The position numbers were made by a program, and so were the translations under genes. 64,000 nucleotides of DNA from Nonomuraea spiralis. Lineage in GTDB: Bacteria; Actinomycetota; Actinomycetes; Streptosporangiales; Streptosporangiaceae. The stretch is taken from assembly GCF_014648435.1 (NCBI RefSeq), contig NZ_BMRC01000014.1, positions 62,001 through 126,000 on the forward strand, in the 5' to 3' direction. A model generated the notes under the pieces. The model was not told the DNA's origin, did not search any database, and saw nothing but the letters and a program-made list of their open reading frames with translations. This document shows positions 17,550-25,382 of the stretch, one piece after another (positions within the stretch are counted from its first letter, which is position 1; each line of letters opens with the position of its first letter).

Positions 17550-19154
17550 ACATCTCCCTGGACGGCGGTGGTGGTCCTGGCGTTCGCCGTCGCCGTCGGA
17601 TCCCTCCAGATGACGGTCGTCGTCCCGATGCTCCCGCTGCTCCAGCGGCAGTTGGGGGCGCCTGCCACGTCCGTCTCCTGGACCCTCACCGCCGGCCTGC
17701 TGTCGGGCGCGGTCGCGATCCCGCTGCTGTCGCGCCTCGGCGACATGTACGGCCGCCGTACCGTCGCCCTGTCCGCGCTCGGCCTGCTCGTGGCCGGCGC
17801 GGCGGTCGCCGCCCTGTCCGGCACGCTCGGCGCGGTCATCGCGGGCCGGGTGTTGCAGGGCGTGTCCGCCGCGCTGCTCCCGCTGGCCATGGGGCTGGTC
17901 AGGCCGGTCATCCCCGCCCACCGGCTGCCCACGGCGATCGGCGTGCTCAGCGCGACCATCGGCGTGGGCAGCGGCGGCGGCATGATCCTCGCCGGGCTGG
18001 TGGACGGCGACTACCACTCGATGTTCTGGATCCTGGCGGTGCTGGGCGCGGTGAGCTTCGCCCTGGTGGCGGCCCTGGTGCGGGAGGCGACCCCGGCCGG
18101 GGGAGCGGGCCGGCCGGACCTGGCGGGGGCCGCGCTGGTCTCCGGCTGGCTGGTCTGCCTGCTGCTCGCGATCAGCAAGGGCGCCGCGTGGGGCTGGACC
18201 TCGCCGCGGACGTCCGGGTTGCTCGCGGCGGCCGTCGTGCTGGCGGTGGCCTGGGTGGTCACGGCCCGGCGCAGCGCCTCGCCGCTGATCGAGATCCCCA
18301 TGTTGCTGCACCGGGGCACGATCGGGGCCACGGTGGCCTCGTTCCTGATCGGGTTCGCGCTGTTCGCGGCCATCACCACGCTCTCGGCGGTCGCGCAGGG
18401 CGCCCTCGGGGCCTCGGTGCTCCAGGTCGGGCTCTACCTGCTGCCGACGACGGTGCTGATGCTCGCGGTCTCGGTGCTGGCCGGCCCGCTCATGCGGCGC
18501 TTCTCCGCCTCGGCGCTGGTCTCTGCCGGGTCCGCGCTGGTCACCGCCGCCACCGTGTGGCTGGTGATCTCCCGCGACAGCGGCGCCGACCTGTACGGGG
18601 CCGCCGCCGTCCTGGGCGTCGGTGTCGGCCTCGGGTACGCCGCGCTCGGCACGATGGCCGTCGAACACGTCGAACCCGCCAAGACCGCGGCGGCCGGAGG
18701 CGTGAACGCGCTGGTCAGAGTCGTGGGCAGCAGTCTGGCCGGAGCCGTGGGGGCGGCCGTGCTGTCCTCCGGGGGCGCCGGCTGGAGCTTCGGCGTCGCC
18801 GCCGTGGCCGCCCTGCTGGCGGCCGTGTTCTCGACCGTCCACCGGGCGAGGGGGAGTGGGCATGACCGCGGAGCAGCGCGTGGTGGCCTGGGGCGACGAA
18901 CTGGTGAAACTGCACGCCGGTTTCCGTCAGGAGCTGGCCCGGATCAGGGCGGGTGGTCACGGGGCCGACCTGCGTACGCACTGCCTGGCCTTCTGCGACG
19001 CCCTCCACGCCCACCACGAGGGCGAGGACGCCGTGTTGTTCCCGCACCTGGCCGCCGGGCATCCCGAGCTGGCCGACGTCCTGGCCAGGCTGGGAGCCGA
19101 GCACCGTGTGGTGGCCCGGATCATCGCCCGCGTGCTCCCGCCGTCAGCGGGTGA
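17538..19154 (+). CDS. MFS drug-efflux transporter (DHA2-like), C-terminus runs into the next gene
   Basis: The first about 440 residues are a complete MFS exporter: motif A GDMYGRRTV after the second helix, and about 13-14 hydrophobic helices, the last ending AVAALLAAVFSTVHRARG. The frame has no stop there; it continues about 100 residues as arginine/glycine-rich translation of the hemerythrin gene in another frame. Either the stop was lost or there is a frameshift (real or in assembly) near 18840-18865, where a TGA lies one frame off, overlapping the next ATG. The ATG lies in the operator and has no Shine-Dalgarno, so the transcript may be leaderless. Likely exports the TetR ligand. Confidence 0.82.
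   Translation: MYKKTSPWTAVVVLAFAVAVGSLQMTVVVPMLPLLQRQLGAPATSVSWTLTAGLLSGAVAIPLLSRLGDMYGRRTVALSALGLLVAGAAVAALSGTLGAVIAGRVLQGVSAALLPLAMGLVRPVIPAHRLPTAIGVLSATIGVGSGGGMILAGLVDGDYHSMFWILAVLGAVSFALVAALVREATPAGGAGRPDLAGAALVSGWLVCLLLAISKGAAWGWTSPRTSGLLAAAVVLAVAWVVTARRSASPLIEIPMLLHRGTIGATVASFLIGFALFAAITTLSAVAQGALGASVLQVGLYLLPTTVLMLAVSVLAGPLMRRFSASALVSAGSALVTAATVWLVISRDSGADLYGAAAVLGVGVGLGYAALGTMAVEHVEPAKTAAAGGVNALVRVVGSSLAGAVGAAVLSSGGAGWSFGVAAVAALLAAVFSTVHRARGSGHDRGAARGGLGRRTGETARRFPSGAGPDQGGWSRGRPAYALPGLLRRPPRPPRGRGRRVVPAPGRRASRAGRRPGQAGSRAPCGGPDHRPRAPAVSG
18862..19146 (+). pseudogene. Hemerythrin-like gene, 3' truncated
   Basis: From the ATG the first about 95 residues match an HHE hemerythrin-like domain: KLHAGFRQELARI, CDALHAHHEGEDAVLFPHL and LGAEHRVVARIIARV supply the di-iron ligands of helices one to three. 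The fourth helix, with the expected His/Glu pair, is missing: after LPPS the frame turns into antisense translation of the convergent oxidase gene and stays open for over 400 more codons. The break coincides with the end of that gene, so a deletion or recombination there removed the 3' part. The product may be non-functional. Confidence 0.65.
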
Positions 19155-20007
19155 CGGGCGGGTTGAAGCGGTGGAGGCCGGGCGGCGTCCAGCCCGCGCC
19201 GACCGTGCCCTCCATGTGCGTGTACGCCGTCAGCTCGAACCGGACGACGCGCCCCTCCCCGCTCCAGTCCACCTCGGCCCGCCCGGTCAGGTGGAGGGTC
19301 TGGCCCCGGGTCCAGTCGACGAACAGCAGCCCGGCGGCCGGGTCCAGCTCCAGGTTGCCGAGCGTCATGAACATCGAGTTGCCGGGATAGTCCGGGAACT
19401 CCAGCGACGCCGGCCCGGTCACCCGGACGAACCCGGGGTTGCCGCCCCGGTGCGAGACGTCGGCGCCCAGGCCCTCGGCGCGGGTGGCGATGAAGAACGT
19501 GTCGGCGCTCTCGATCCACTCCACGTGGCGCGGCGTGAACGCCGTCCCGTCGCCCGCGACCGCCGGGATGCCGGGCGGGGCGGTGGGCTCGCGGGTCTGG
19601 ATGTGCTTGGGGCAGTTGGCGTACACCTGCTCGGTCCAGATCACCAGGCTGTCACCCGCCCGTACGGCGGTGCCGTTCACGCGCATCCGGCGGCGGGTGT
19701 GCGGCTCGATGGCCAGCAGCCCGAGGTCGCGTTCCGCGGTGAACAGGTCGCGCAGGGGCGCGGCGGGCAGGGCCCGGACCGTGATCGTGCGGTCGTCGGC
19801 GGCGGTCGCGAAGCCGGGCGGGCCGGTCAGCACGTCCGCCCACACCTGACCGAGGTCGTCGGCCGCGCCCGCCACCAGCAGACGCTGCTCGCCCAGGAAC
19901 GCGGCGGCCACCTCGGGAATCTCCGGACGGGTGCGCGAGCTGCCGAACGCGCCCGGCTCCCGAACCCCCGCCCGGGCCTGGACGGCGATCTCCCCTGGAT
20001 GCCTCAT
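19144..20007 (-). CDS. Pyridoxamine 5'-phosphate oxidase family FMN-binding protein
   Basis: 287 residues, beginning MRHPGEIAVQARAGV. The split-barrel FMN-binding domain is recognisable around residues 175-250 (FFIATRAEGLGADVSHRGG, GNSMFMTLGNLELDPAAGLLFVDW). The N-terminal 130 residues form the extra domain common to this actinobacterial subgroup. Substrate unknown; a flavin-dependent reductase is as likely as an oxidase. Its ATG directly follows the TAA of the upstream VOC gene with no gap, so the two are one operon, apparently under the nearby CGNR-type regulator. Confidence 0.85.
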   Translation of the reverse strand: MRHPGEIAVQARAGVREPGAFGSSRTRPEIPEVAAAFLGEQRLLVAGAADDLGQVWADVLTGPPGFATAADDRTITVRALPAAPLRDLFTAERDLGLLAIEPHTRRRMRVNGTAVRAGDSLVIWTEQVYANCPKHIQTREPTAPPGIPAVAGDGTAFTPRHVEWIESADTFFIATRAEGLGADVSHRGGNPGFVRVTGPASLEFPDYPGNSMFMTLGNLELDPAAGLLFVDWTRGQTLHLTGRAEVDWSGEGRVVRFELTAYTHMEGTVGAGWTPPGLHRFNPPVTR

Positions 20008-20451
20008 TTAGAAGAACCCGCAGGTCGGAGCGCCAGGAGTGGGGGCGGGACGGTCGCCGGCGGCGCCCGGCGCGTAGATCTCCAGCCGGATGCCGTCGGG
20101 GTCCTCGAAGTACAGGCCGCCGTAGGAGGCGCCCTCGCCGTGCGGGACCACCCCGCCGTGGTGCACGGTGGCGCCGATCTCCTTGACGACCTGTTCGGCC
20201 CTGCTCAGCGCGTCGGCGTCCGCGACCCCGTAGGACAGGTGGTGCAGGCCGGGCAGCGCGGTGGAGAAACGGTTCTCACTCTGCTGCCAGAGCGTGACCA
20301 CCAGGTCGCCGTCCTGGGTGAGGAGGGCGAAGCGGCGGCCGTCCTCCTGCGACTCGTGCGAGACGGTGAAGCCGAAGACCCGGCTGTAGAACTCCTTCGA
20401 CCTGTCGAGGTCGGTGACGTTGAGCCCGACGTGCCCGGGGCGGAAGGACAT
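20008..20451 (-). CDS. VOC (glyoxalase/bleomycin-resistance) family protein
   Basis: 147 residues starting MSFRPGHVGLNVTDLDRS; two beta-alpha-beta-beta-beta modules are visible, with metal-ligand-like His in GHVGLNV, His in LHHLSYGV and Glu in GIRLEIYAP. These proteins bind divalent metals and act as lyases, dioxygenases or antibiotic-binding proteins; no substrate can be named. The ATG was chosen because GAGGAG lies 6 bases upstream; a longer frame starts nine codons earlier. A cysteine near the C-terminus (PTCGFF) follows a proline-rich tail. Confidence 0.87.
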   Translation of the reverse strand: MSFRPGHVGLNVTDLDRSKEFYSRVFGFTVSHESQEDGRRFALLTQDGDLVVTLWQQSENRFSTALPGLHHLSYGVADADALSRAEQVVKEIGATVHHGGVVPHGEGASYGGLYFEDPDGIRLEIYAPGAAGDRPAPTPGAPTCGFF

Positions 20452-20487
20452 ACGACTCTCCTCATCTAATGGTTGCACGACCGATCA

Positions 20488-20534
20488 GCCGTTAGAAAAC
20501 AATATAACGGCAAAAATCGGTCTTTGGCGTTAGA
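20488..20534. promoter_or_regulatory. Inverted repeat and CGTTAGA words upstream of the VOC gene
   Basis: GCCGTTA and TAACGGC form a 7-bp inverted repeat with a 10-base AT-rich spacer, placed in the promoter of the VOC/PPOX operon. The word CGTTAGA occurs inside it and again 38 bp away; two more copies lie upstream of the CGNR-protein gene. Candidate shared operator. Confidence 0.5.
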
Positions 20535-20539
20535 TGGGG

Positions 20540-21115
20540 CTATTTCTTGTGCTCCCGGTAGTGCCGGGCCGCCCGCGCGCGGTTGCCGCAGGCCGGCGAG
20601 CACCACTCCTGGCGCGGGTGCTCCTTGACGAAATAGAGCACGCAGCGCGGGGCGCCGCAGGTGCGCAGCAGGGTGCGGCCGGGGCCGGCCAGGAAAACCA
20701 CGGCGGCGGTGGCGAGCCTGCCCCGCAGGCGCGCGGACGTGCTCGCCTTCACGGCGGGGACGGTGGTCAGCGCGGGCTCGCCGGTCCACGTCAGTTGCGG
20801 GGCCGTGGGGGCGGCCAGGGCGGTCGCGTTCACCAGGGTCAGCGACTCGGCGAAACCGGGCAGGTCCGCCGCGTCCGCGCCGCTCGGCGGGGCCGGGGCG
20901 ATCGCCCTGGCCAGCAGGGCCCGTACGGCCTGGCGCAGCCGTACGGTCTGCTCGCGCAGCTCCTCCGAGGCGGTGAAGTCGGGCGCCACGCCCAGGTCGG
21001 CCGCGTGCCCGCGCACCCACTCGGTCGTCGTGGCGGCGTCGCGCAGCAGGTCGTAGGGCCCGGAGCGGTCGGCTCCGACCGTGCCGGCGAACTCCATGGT
21101 CAGGAAGGTGGACAT
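20540..21115 (-). CDS. CGNR zinc-finger regulator (ABATE domain)
   Basis: 191 residues. The N-terminal helical region (ABATE-type ligand domain) is followed by a C-terminal zinc finger with four cysteines: RTCGAPRCVLYFV then WCSPACGNRARAARHY, the CGNR signature. These proteins are putative stress or ligand-responsive transcription regulators. It precedes the VOC-PPOX operon on the same strand, and copies of CGTTAGA flank both promoters, so it may control both. The target assignment is inference. Confidence 0.88.
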   Translation of the reverse strand: MSTFLTMEFAGTVGADRSGPYDLLRDAATTTEWVRGHAADLGVAPDFTASEELREQTVRLRQAVRALLARAIAPAPPSGADAADLPGFAESLTLVNATALAAPTAPQLTWTGEPALTTVPAVKASTSARLRGRLATAAVVFLAGPGRTLLRTCGAPRCVLYFVKEHPRQEWCSPACGNRARAARHYREHKK

Positions 21116-21123
21116 GCCCCCAA

Positions 21124-21155
21124 TCTAACGCCTGCTCGCCGCCGCTGCCGTTAGA
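21124..21155. promoter_or_regulatory. TCTAACG / CGTTAGA inverted repeat upstream of the CGNR gene
   Basis: TCTAACG and CGTTAGA form a 7-bp inverted repeat with an 18-base GC-rich spacer, 8 bp before the CGNR-protein start codon. The half-site matches the elements upstream of the VOC gene. Confidence 0.5.
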
Positions 21156-21164
21156 CGGGAGGGC

Positions 21165-21779
21165 TCAGCGGCCGGGTTCGATCAGGGTGGCGAGGTGGCG
21201 GCGGAGGCAGCGGCGCATCAGGCCGGGCGTCATCCGCTCGGGATGCAGCACGCCCTCGACGGTGAGCCCGTCGATCAGCGCGCACAAGCGTTCGGTCTCC
21301 ACCTCGACGTCGGCGCCCAGGCGGCCGTGCGCGGCGATGCCCGCGATGATCCGGCCGACCAGCCGGCGCATGCCGTCGTACGCCTCCTGAGCCTGAGGCC
21401 GCAGCTCGGGACGGGTGCGCGCGGCCGTCGTGAACGCCAGCCAGACCGCGGCCTCCTCCAGCCGCGGCTCGTCCAGCGGCAGCAGCTCCGACAACATCAG
21501 CTCGACCCGCTCGGCCCGCTCCCCGCCGTCCTGGGCGGCGAGGAGCGGTCCGACGCGTGCCTCCAGGCGCGCGCTGATCCGCTCGATCGAGGCGCGCATC
21601 GCGAAGGTCATCAGCTCGGTGTGCCCGGCGAAGTAGTGGCGCACCGAGCCGATCGCCAGCCCGGCCTCCTCCGCCACGTTGCGCAGCGACGCCTGCTCGA
21701 ACCCGGCACGGCGGACGACCCGGAACACGGCGTCGGCCACCTCGTCGCGGCGGGCCTCGGGATCGACGACTTTCGGCAT
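21165..21779 (-). CDS. TetR-family regulator (BetI-like)
   Basis: 204 residues. HTH region DEVADAVFRVVRRAGFEQASLRNVAEEAGLAIGSVRHYFAGHTELM, with RHYF instead of the usual YYHF, and a TetR_C_6/BetI-like C-terminal domain (FTTAARTRPELRPQAQEAY, LIDGLTVEGVL). It is divergent from a small membrane protein; two identical-geometry palindromes occupy the 38 bp between start codons. It probably represses itself and that gene. Confidence 0.91.
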   Translation of the reverse strand: MPKVVDPEARRDEVADAVFRVVRRAGFEQASLRNVAEEAGLAIGSVRHYFAGHTELMTFAMRASIERISARLEARVGPLLAAQDGGERAERVELMLSELLPLDEPRLEEAAVWLAFTTAARTRPELRPQAQEAYDGMRRLVGRIIAGIAAHGRLGADVEVETERLCALIDGLTVEGVLHPERMTPGLMRRCLRRHLATLIEPGR

Positions 21780-21790
21780 GTTGTCCTTTA

Positions 21791-21829
21791 TAGCACGCCC
21801 CTGCTACGTTATTTAGCATGGACGTGCTA
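21791..21829. promoter_or_regulatory. Two TAGCA-N6-TGCTA operators
   Basis: Two 16-bp inverted repeats of identical geometry, TAGCA-CGCCCC-TGCTA and TAGCA-TGGACG-TGCTA, with centres 23 bp apart. The second contains the ATG of the membrane protein; the first lies 11 bp from the TetR start. Probable tandem TetR sites. Confidence 0.75.
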
Positions 21830-22267
21830 CTAATCGCCGCGCTGGTCGTCTACGCCGTGGCCAGACGCATGATGGGCCAGCCGCTCATCGCCAAAGATGT
21901 GTACGTGCCGCCCGTCATCCTGATCGGCATCGGCCTCCACGGCCTGCTGAACCTGCGCCCCACCCCGCTGGACATCCTCTGGCTGGTGGTCACCGCCCTC
22001 GTCGGCGTCGCCTTCGGTGCGCTGCGCGCGGCCACCACGCAGGTGTTCCCCAAGGACGGCGTGCTCTGGCAGCGCTACACCTGGAAGACGCTGGTGGTGT
22101 GGGTGGTGACGTTCGCGATCAGCTTCGGCGTGGGCGCGCTGGCGCTCGCGACCGGCATGCACGAGGAGGTCCGCTCGATCCCGCTGTCGATCGGCGTCGG
22201 CCTGCTCGGCGAGGCGCTGGTGATCCTGGCCAGGTCGAGGACGGCGGGGGTGCCGTTCAAGCGTTAG
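21818..22267 (+). CDS. Four-helix membrane protein (DUF1453-like)
   Basis: 149 residues with four to five hydrophobic helices (about 2-16, 30-45, 52-70, 89-110, 120-138). The opening MDVLLIAALVVYAVARRMMGQPL and VYVPPVILIGIGLHGL resemble DUF1453/CcdC-like proteins of unknown function. The ATG is inside the second operator and has no ribosome-binding site, suggesting a leaderless mRNA. Divergent from its probable TetR repressor; a role in efflux or membrane stress is possible but unproven. Confidence 0.78.
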   Translation: MDVLLIAALVVYAVARRMMGQPLIAKDVYVPPVILIGIGLHGLLNLRPTPLDILWLVVTALVGVAFGALRAATTQVFPKDGVLWQRYTWKTLVVWVVTFAISFGVGALALATGMHEEVRSIPLSIGVGLLGEALVILARSRTAGVPFKR

Positions 22268-22305
22268 TCTGCGGTCAGAACATCATTCTGGACCAGGGGA
22301 GAGCC

Positions 22306-23070
22306 ATGCCGGACAACCTCATCTTCCGCCTGCCGCCGACGTTCGAGACCGTCGAGGAGGAACGGCGGCACCGCAAGGAACGGCTCGCCGCGGCGCTGCG
22401 CATCTTCGGCAGGTTCGGGTTCGAGGAGGGCGTGGCCGGTCACATCACCGCCCGCGACCCCGAGCTGAGCGACCACTTCTGGGTCAACCCGTGCGGCATG
22501 TCGTTCAAGCACGTCAGGGTCAGCGACCTCATCCTCGTCAACCACGAGGGCAAGGTCGTCGAGGGCCGCTACCACGTGAACGAGGCGGCCTTCGCCATCC
22601 ACTCCCAGGTGCACCAGGCCCGCCCCGGTGTGGTCGCGGCCGCCCACAGCCACTCGGTCCACGGCCGTGCCCTGTCGGCGCTCGGTCAGATCATCGAGCC
22701 GATCACCCAGGACTCCTGCGCCTTCTACCAGGACAACGCGCTGTTCGACGACTACACGGGCGTCGTCACCGACCTGGAGGAGGGCAAGCGCATCGCCGCC
22801 GCCCTGGGCGGCAACAAGGCCGTCGTGCTGCGCAACCACGGCCTGCTGACCGTCGGCGACACCGTCGACGCGGCCGCCTGGTGGTTCATCACCATGGAAC
22901 GTTCGGCGCAGGTCCAGCTCCTCGCCAAGGCCGCCGGTCAGGTCGTGCCCATCGAGCCTGACAACGCCGCGCTCACCCACCAGCAGATCGGCAACGACCT
23001 GGTCGGCTGGATCAACTACCAGCCGCTGCACGACCAGATCGTGCGCGAGCAGCCCGACCTGTTCGAGTGA
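22306..23070 (+). CDS. Class II aldolase/adducin family protein
   Basis: 254 residues. The fold is the zinc-dependent aldolase/epimerase type shared with AraD: GVAGHITARDPE near residue 41, AAAHSHSVHGRALS with the two zinc histidines near 112-116, and VLRNHGLLTVGDTVDAA with the third near 181. Closest in character to the eukaryotic adducin-head/FucA-like group of unknown substrate. ATG with GGGGAGAG upstream. It stands 38 bp after the membrane protein; co-transcription is possible. Confidence 0.88.
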   Translation: MPDNLIFRLPPTFETVEEERRHRKERLAAALRIFGRFGFEEGVAGHITARDPELSDHFWVNPCGMSFKHVRVSDLILVNHEGKVVEGRYHVNEAAFAIHSQVHQARPGVVAAAHSHSVHGRALSALGQIIEPITQDSCAFYQDNALFDDYTGVVTDLEEGKRIAAALGGNKAVVLRNHGLLTVGDTVDAAAWWFITMERSAQVQLLAKAAGQVVPIEPDNAALTHQQIGNDLVGWINYQPLHDQIVREQPDLFE

Positions 23071-23091
23071 GCCGGCCGGGCGGCCCGGGGG

Positions 23092-24042
23092 TCAGGCGCG
23101 GCGGAAGGTGTGCCGGTAGGCCAGCGGCGCGACGCCGACGGCCGCGTGCAGGTGCTGGCGCAGCGAGACGGCCGTGCCGAAGCCGGAACGCCTGGCCACC
23201 TCCTCGACGCCCAGGTCGGTCGTCTCCAGCAGGCGCCTGGCGTGGCGTACGCGGTGGCCGGACAGCCATTTGGCCGGGCTCATCCCGGTCTCCTCGCGAA
23301 AGCGCCTGGTGAACGTGCGGACGCTCATCCTGGCGTGGGCGGCCAGCACGGCCAGGTCGAGCGGGGCCTCCAGGTGGGCCAGCATCCAGTCCCGGGTAGC
23401 GGCGGTGCCGCCGGCGTCGTCGTCCGGCAGCGGGCGCTCGATGTACTGCGCCTGGCCGCCGTCCCGCCAGGGCGGCATCACGCAGCGGCGGGCGGCCCGG
23501 TTGGCCACCTCGGCGCCGTGGTCGCGCTTGATCACGTGCAGGCACAGGTCCAGGCCCGCCGCGACGCCGGCCGAGGTCAGCACGTCGCCGTCGTCCACGA
23601 ACAACACGTCGGGGTCCAGCTCGACCTGCGGGAACAGGGCGGCGAACCGGGCCGCCTCTCGCCAGTGCGTGGTGGCCGGACGGCCGTCCAGCAGGCCCGC
23701 CGCGGCCAGCACGAACGCGCCCGTGCAGATCGACATGACGCGCGGCCGGTCCTGCAGCGCGGCGCGCAGGGAGGCGGTGATCGTGCCGTCCTTCATCGCC
23801 CGGCCCGCGTGGATGCCCGGGACCAGCACCGTGTCGGCCGTGTCGAGCACGTCGAGGTCGTGGTCGGGCAGCACGGTGTAGCCAGCCGTGCACCGGACCG
23901 GCTCGCGGTCGGGCGAGCAGGTCACGACCTCGTAGAGCTTCTCGCCGTCCGGAGTCTCGGCGGAGTGGAAGACCTGGCCGGGCACACCGAGGTCGAGCGG
24001 GGCGAAGTTGTTCAGCACGACGACCGCGACACGATGGACCAT
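23092..24042 (-). CDS. GlxA-family transcriptional regulator
   Basis: About 316 residues. DJ-1/PfpI-like N-terminal domain (VVLNNFAPLDLGVPGQVF; VMSICTGAFVLAAAGLLDG) and C-terminal AraC-type DNA-binding domain (LAVLAAHARMSVRTFTRRFREETG; VARRSGFGTAVSLRQHLHAAVG). The ATG giving MVHRVAVVVLNN is preferred; an ATG six codons upstream is possible. Divergent from an MFS transporter with a nested dyad between the genes; probably controls it. Confidence 0.9.
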   Translation of the reverse strand: MVHRVAVVVLNNFAPLDLGVPGQVFHSAETPDGEKLYEVVTCSPDREPVRCTAGYTVLPDHDLDVLDTADTVLVPGIHAGRAMKDGTITASLRAALQDRPRVMSICTGAFVLAAAGLLDGRPATTHWREAARFAALFPQVELDPDVLFVDDGDVLTSAGVAAGLDLCLHVIKRDHGAEVANRAARRCVMPPWRDGGQAQYIERPLPDDDAGGTAATRDWMLAHLEAPLDLAVLAAHARMSVRTFTRRFREETGMSPAKWLSGHRVRHARRLLETTDLGVEEVARRSGFGTAVSLRQHLHAAVGVAPLAYRHTFRRA

Positions 24043-24044
24043 GG

Positions 24045-24105
24045 CCTGATTCTTGCACATATTGGCTTTCGGGCCACTCGCACTGCCAAAAGGTGATGAA
24101 TCAGG
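24045..24105. promoter_or_regulatory. Nested dyads between GlxA-type regulator and MFS gene
   Basis: Outer arms CCTGATTC and GAATCAGG (8 bp, 45-base interior) enclose inner arms TTGGC and GCCAA, both centred within half a base of each other. Candidate regulator sites flanking the divergent promoter; could also fold as a long hairpin in RNA. Confidence 0.45.
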
Positions 24106-24113
24106 ATTAGCGC

Positions 24114-25382
24114 ATGACGTTGAGCACCACCCCCGCCCCCACGAGGTCCGGAAGGATCCACCGTGCCTGGTGGGTCGCGGCCGTGGCCTTCGTGGCCATC
24201 CTCGGCGCGGCCGGCTTCCGCGCCACCCCCGGCGTGCTGATCACCCCGCTCCACGAGGAGTTCGGCTGGAGCACGGGCACGATCTCCCTCGCCGTGTCGA
24301 TCAACCTGGTGCTCTACGGCGTGACCGCCCCCTTCGCCGCCGCGCTGATGGACCGTTTCGGCATGCGCCGCGTGGTGTCGCTGGCACTGCTGCTGGTCGC
24401 GCTGGGGAGCGGGCTCACCGTGCTCATGACGGCGAGCTGGCACCTGCTGCTGTTCTGGGGTGTGTTCATCGGGCTCGGCACCGGGTCGATGGCGCTGGTG
24501 TTCGCCGCCACGGTGACCGACCGCTGGTTCGTCCGGCACCGCGGGCTGGTCACCGGGATCCTGACCGCGGCGGGCGCGACCGGGCAGCTCGTCTTCCTGC
24601 CGGTGCTCGCCTCGCTCGCCGAAGGGCCCGGCTGGCGGGCGGCCTCCCTGACCGTGGCCGGCGCCGCGCTGGCGGTGGTGCCGTTCGTGTGGTGGTTGCT
24701 GCGCGACCGTCCCGAGGAGGTGGGCACGACCGCCCTGGGGGCGGAGGCGGGCGCCGTACGGACCGCGCCGGCCGCGGGGAACGCGGCCGCGCGGGCGCTC
24801 ACGGTGCTGAGGTCGGCGGCGCGCACGCGCGCCTTCTGGTTCCTCGCCGGCGGCTTCGCCATCTGCGGCATGAGTACGAACGGCCTGGTCGGTACGCACT
24901 TCATCCCCGCCGCGCACGACCACGGCATGGCCGAGCCCGTCGCTGCCGGCCTGCTGGCGATCATCGGCGTCTTCGACATCGTCGGCACGGTCGCCTCCGG
25001 CTGGCTCAGCGACAAGGTCGATCCCAAGCTGCTGCTCGGCGTCTACTACGCCCTGCGCGGCCTGTCGCTGATGTTGTTGCCCGGCCTGTTCGCGGCCACC
25101 ACCGAGCCCAGCATGCTGATCTTCATCGTGTTCTACGGCCTGGACTGGGTGGCCACCGTGCCCCCGACCGTCGCCCTGTGCCGGCGGATCTACGGCCAGG
25201 ACGGCGCGGTCGTGTTCGGCTGGGTGTTCGCCTCGCACCAGGTGGGCGCCGCCGTCGCGGCCGTCGGGGCGGGCCTGACCCGCGACCACCTCGGCGCCTA
25301 CGACCTGGCCTGGTACGTCGCCGGCGCCCTCTGCCTCCTCGCCGCCGGAATGTCCCTGGCCATCGGGCATGCTAAACGGTGA
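24114..25382 (+). CDS. MFS transporter (12 helices, OFA/monocarboxylate-like)
   Basis: 422 residues with 12 hydrophobic helices. FGWSTGTISLAVSINLVLYG and MDRFGMRRVVSL (motif A) near residues 50-90, then a central hydrophilic loop at about 200-235, and SGWLSDKVDPK in the second half. The pattern resembles monocarboxylate/oxalate-formate-type permeases more than drug exporters; substrate unknown. Divergent from a GlxA-type regulator. Its TGA overlaps the next gene's ATG by one base (TGATG). Confidence 0.88.
   Translation: MTLSTTPAPTRSGRIHRAWWVAAVAFVAILGAAGFRATPGVLITPLHEEFGWSTGTISLAVSINLVLYGVTAPFAAALMDRFGMRRVVSLALLLVALGSGLTVLMTASWHLLLFWGVFIGLGTGSMALVFAATVTDRWFVRHRGLVTGILTAAGATGQLVFLPVLASLAEGPGWRAASLTVAGAALAVVPFVWWLLRDRPEEVGTTALGAEAGAVRTAPAAGNAAARALTVLRSAARTRAFWFLAGGFAICGMSTNGLVGTHFIPAAHDHGMAEPVAAGLLAIIGVFDIVGTVASGWLSDKVDPKLLLGVYYALRGLSLMLLPGLFAATTEPSMLIFIVFYGLDWVATVPPTVALCRRIYGQDGAVVFGWVFASHQVGAAVAAVGAGLTRDHLGAYDLAWYVAGALCLLAAGMSLAIGHAKR

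Noticed and set aside
18862-20469. A 535-residue hemerythrin fusion protein
   Set aside because: Beyond the first 95 residues the frame is antisense to two well-supported genes and has arginine/glycine-rich composition typical of shadow frames.
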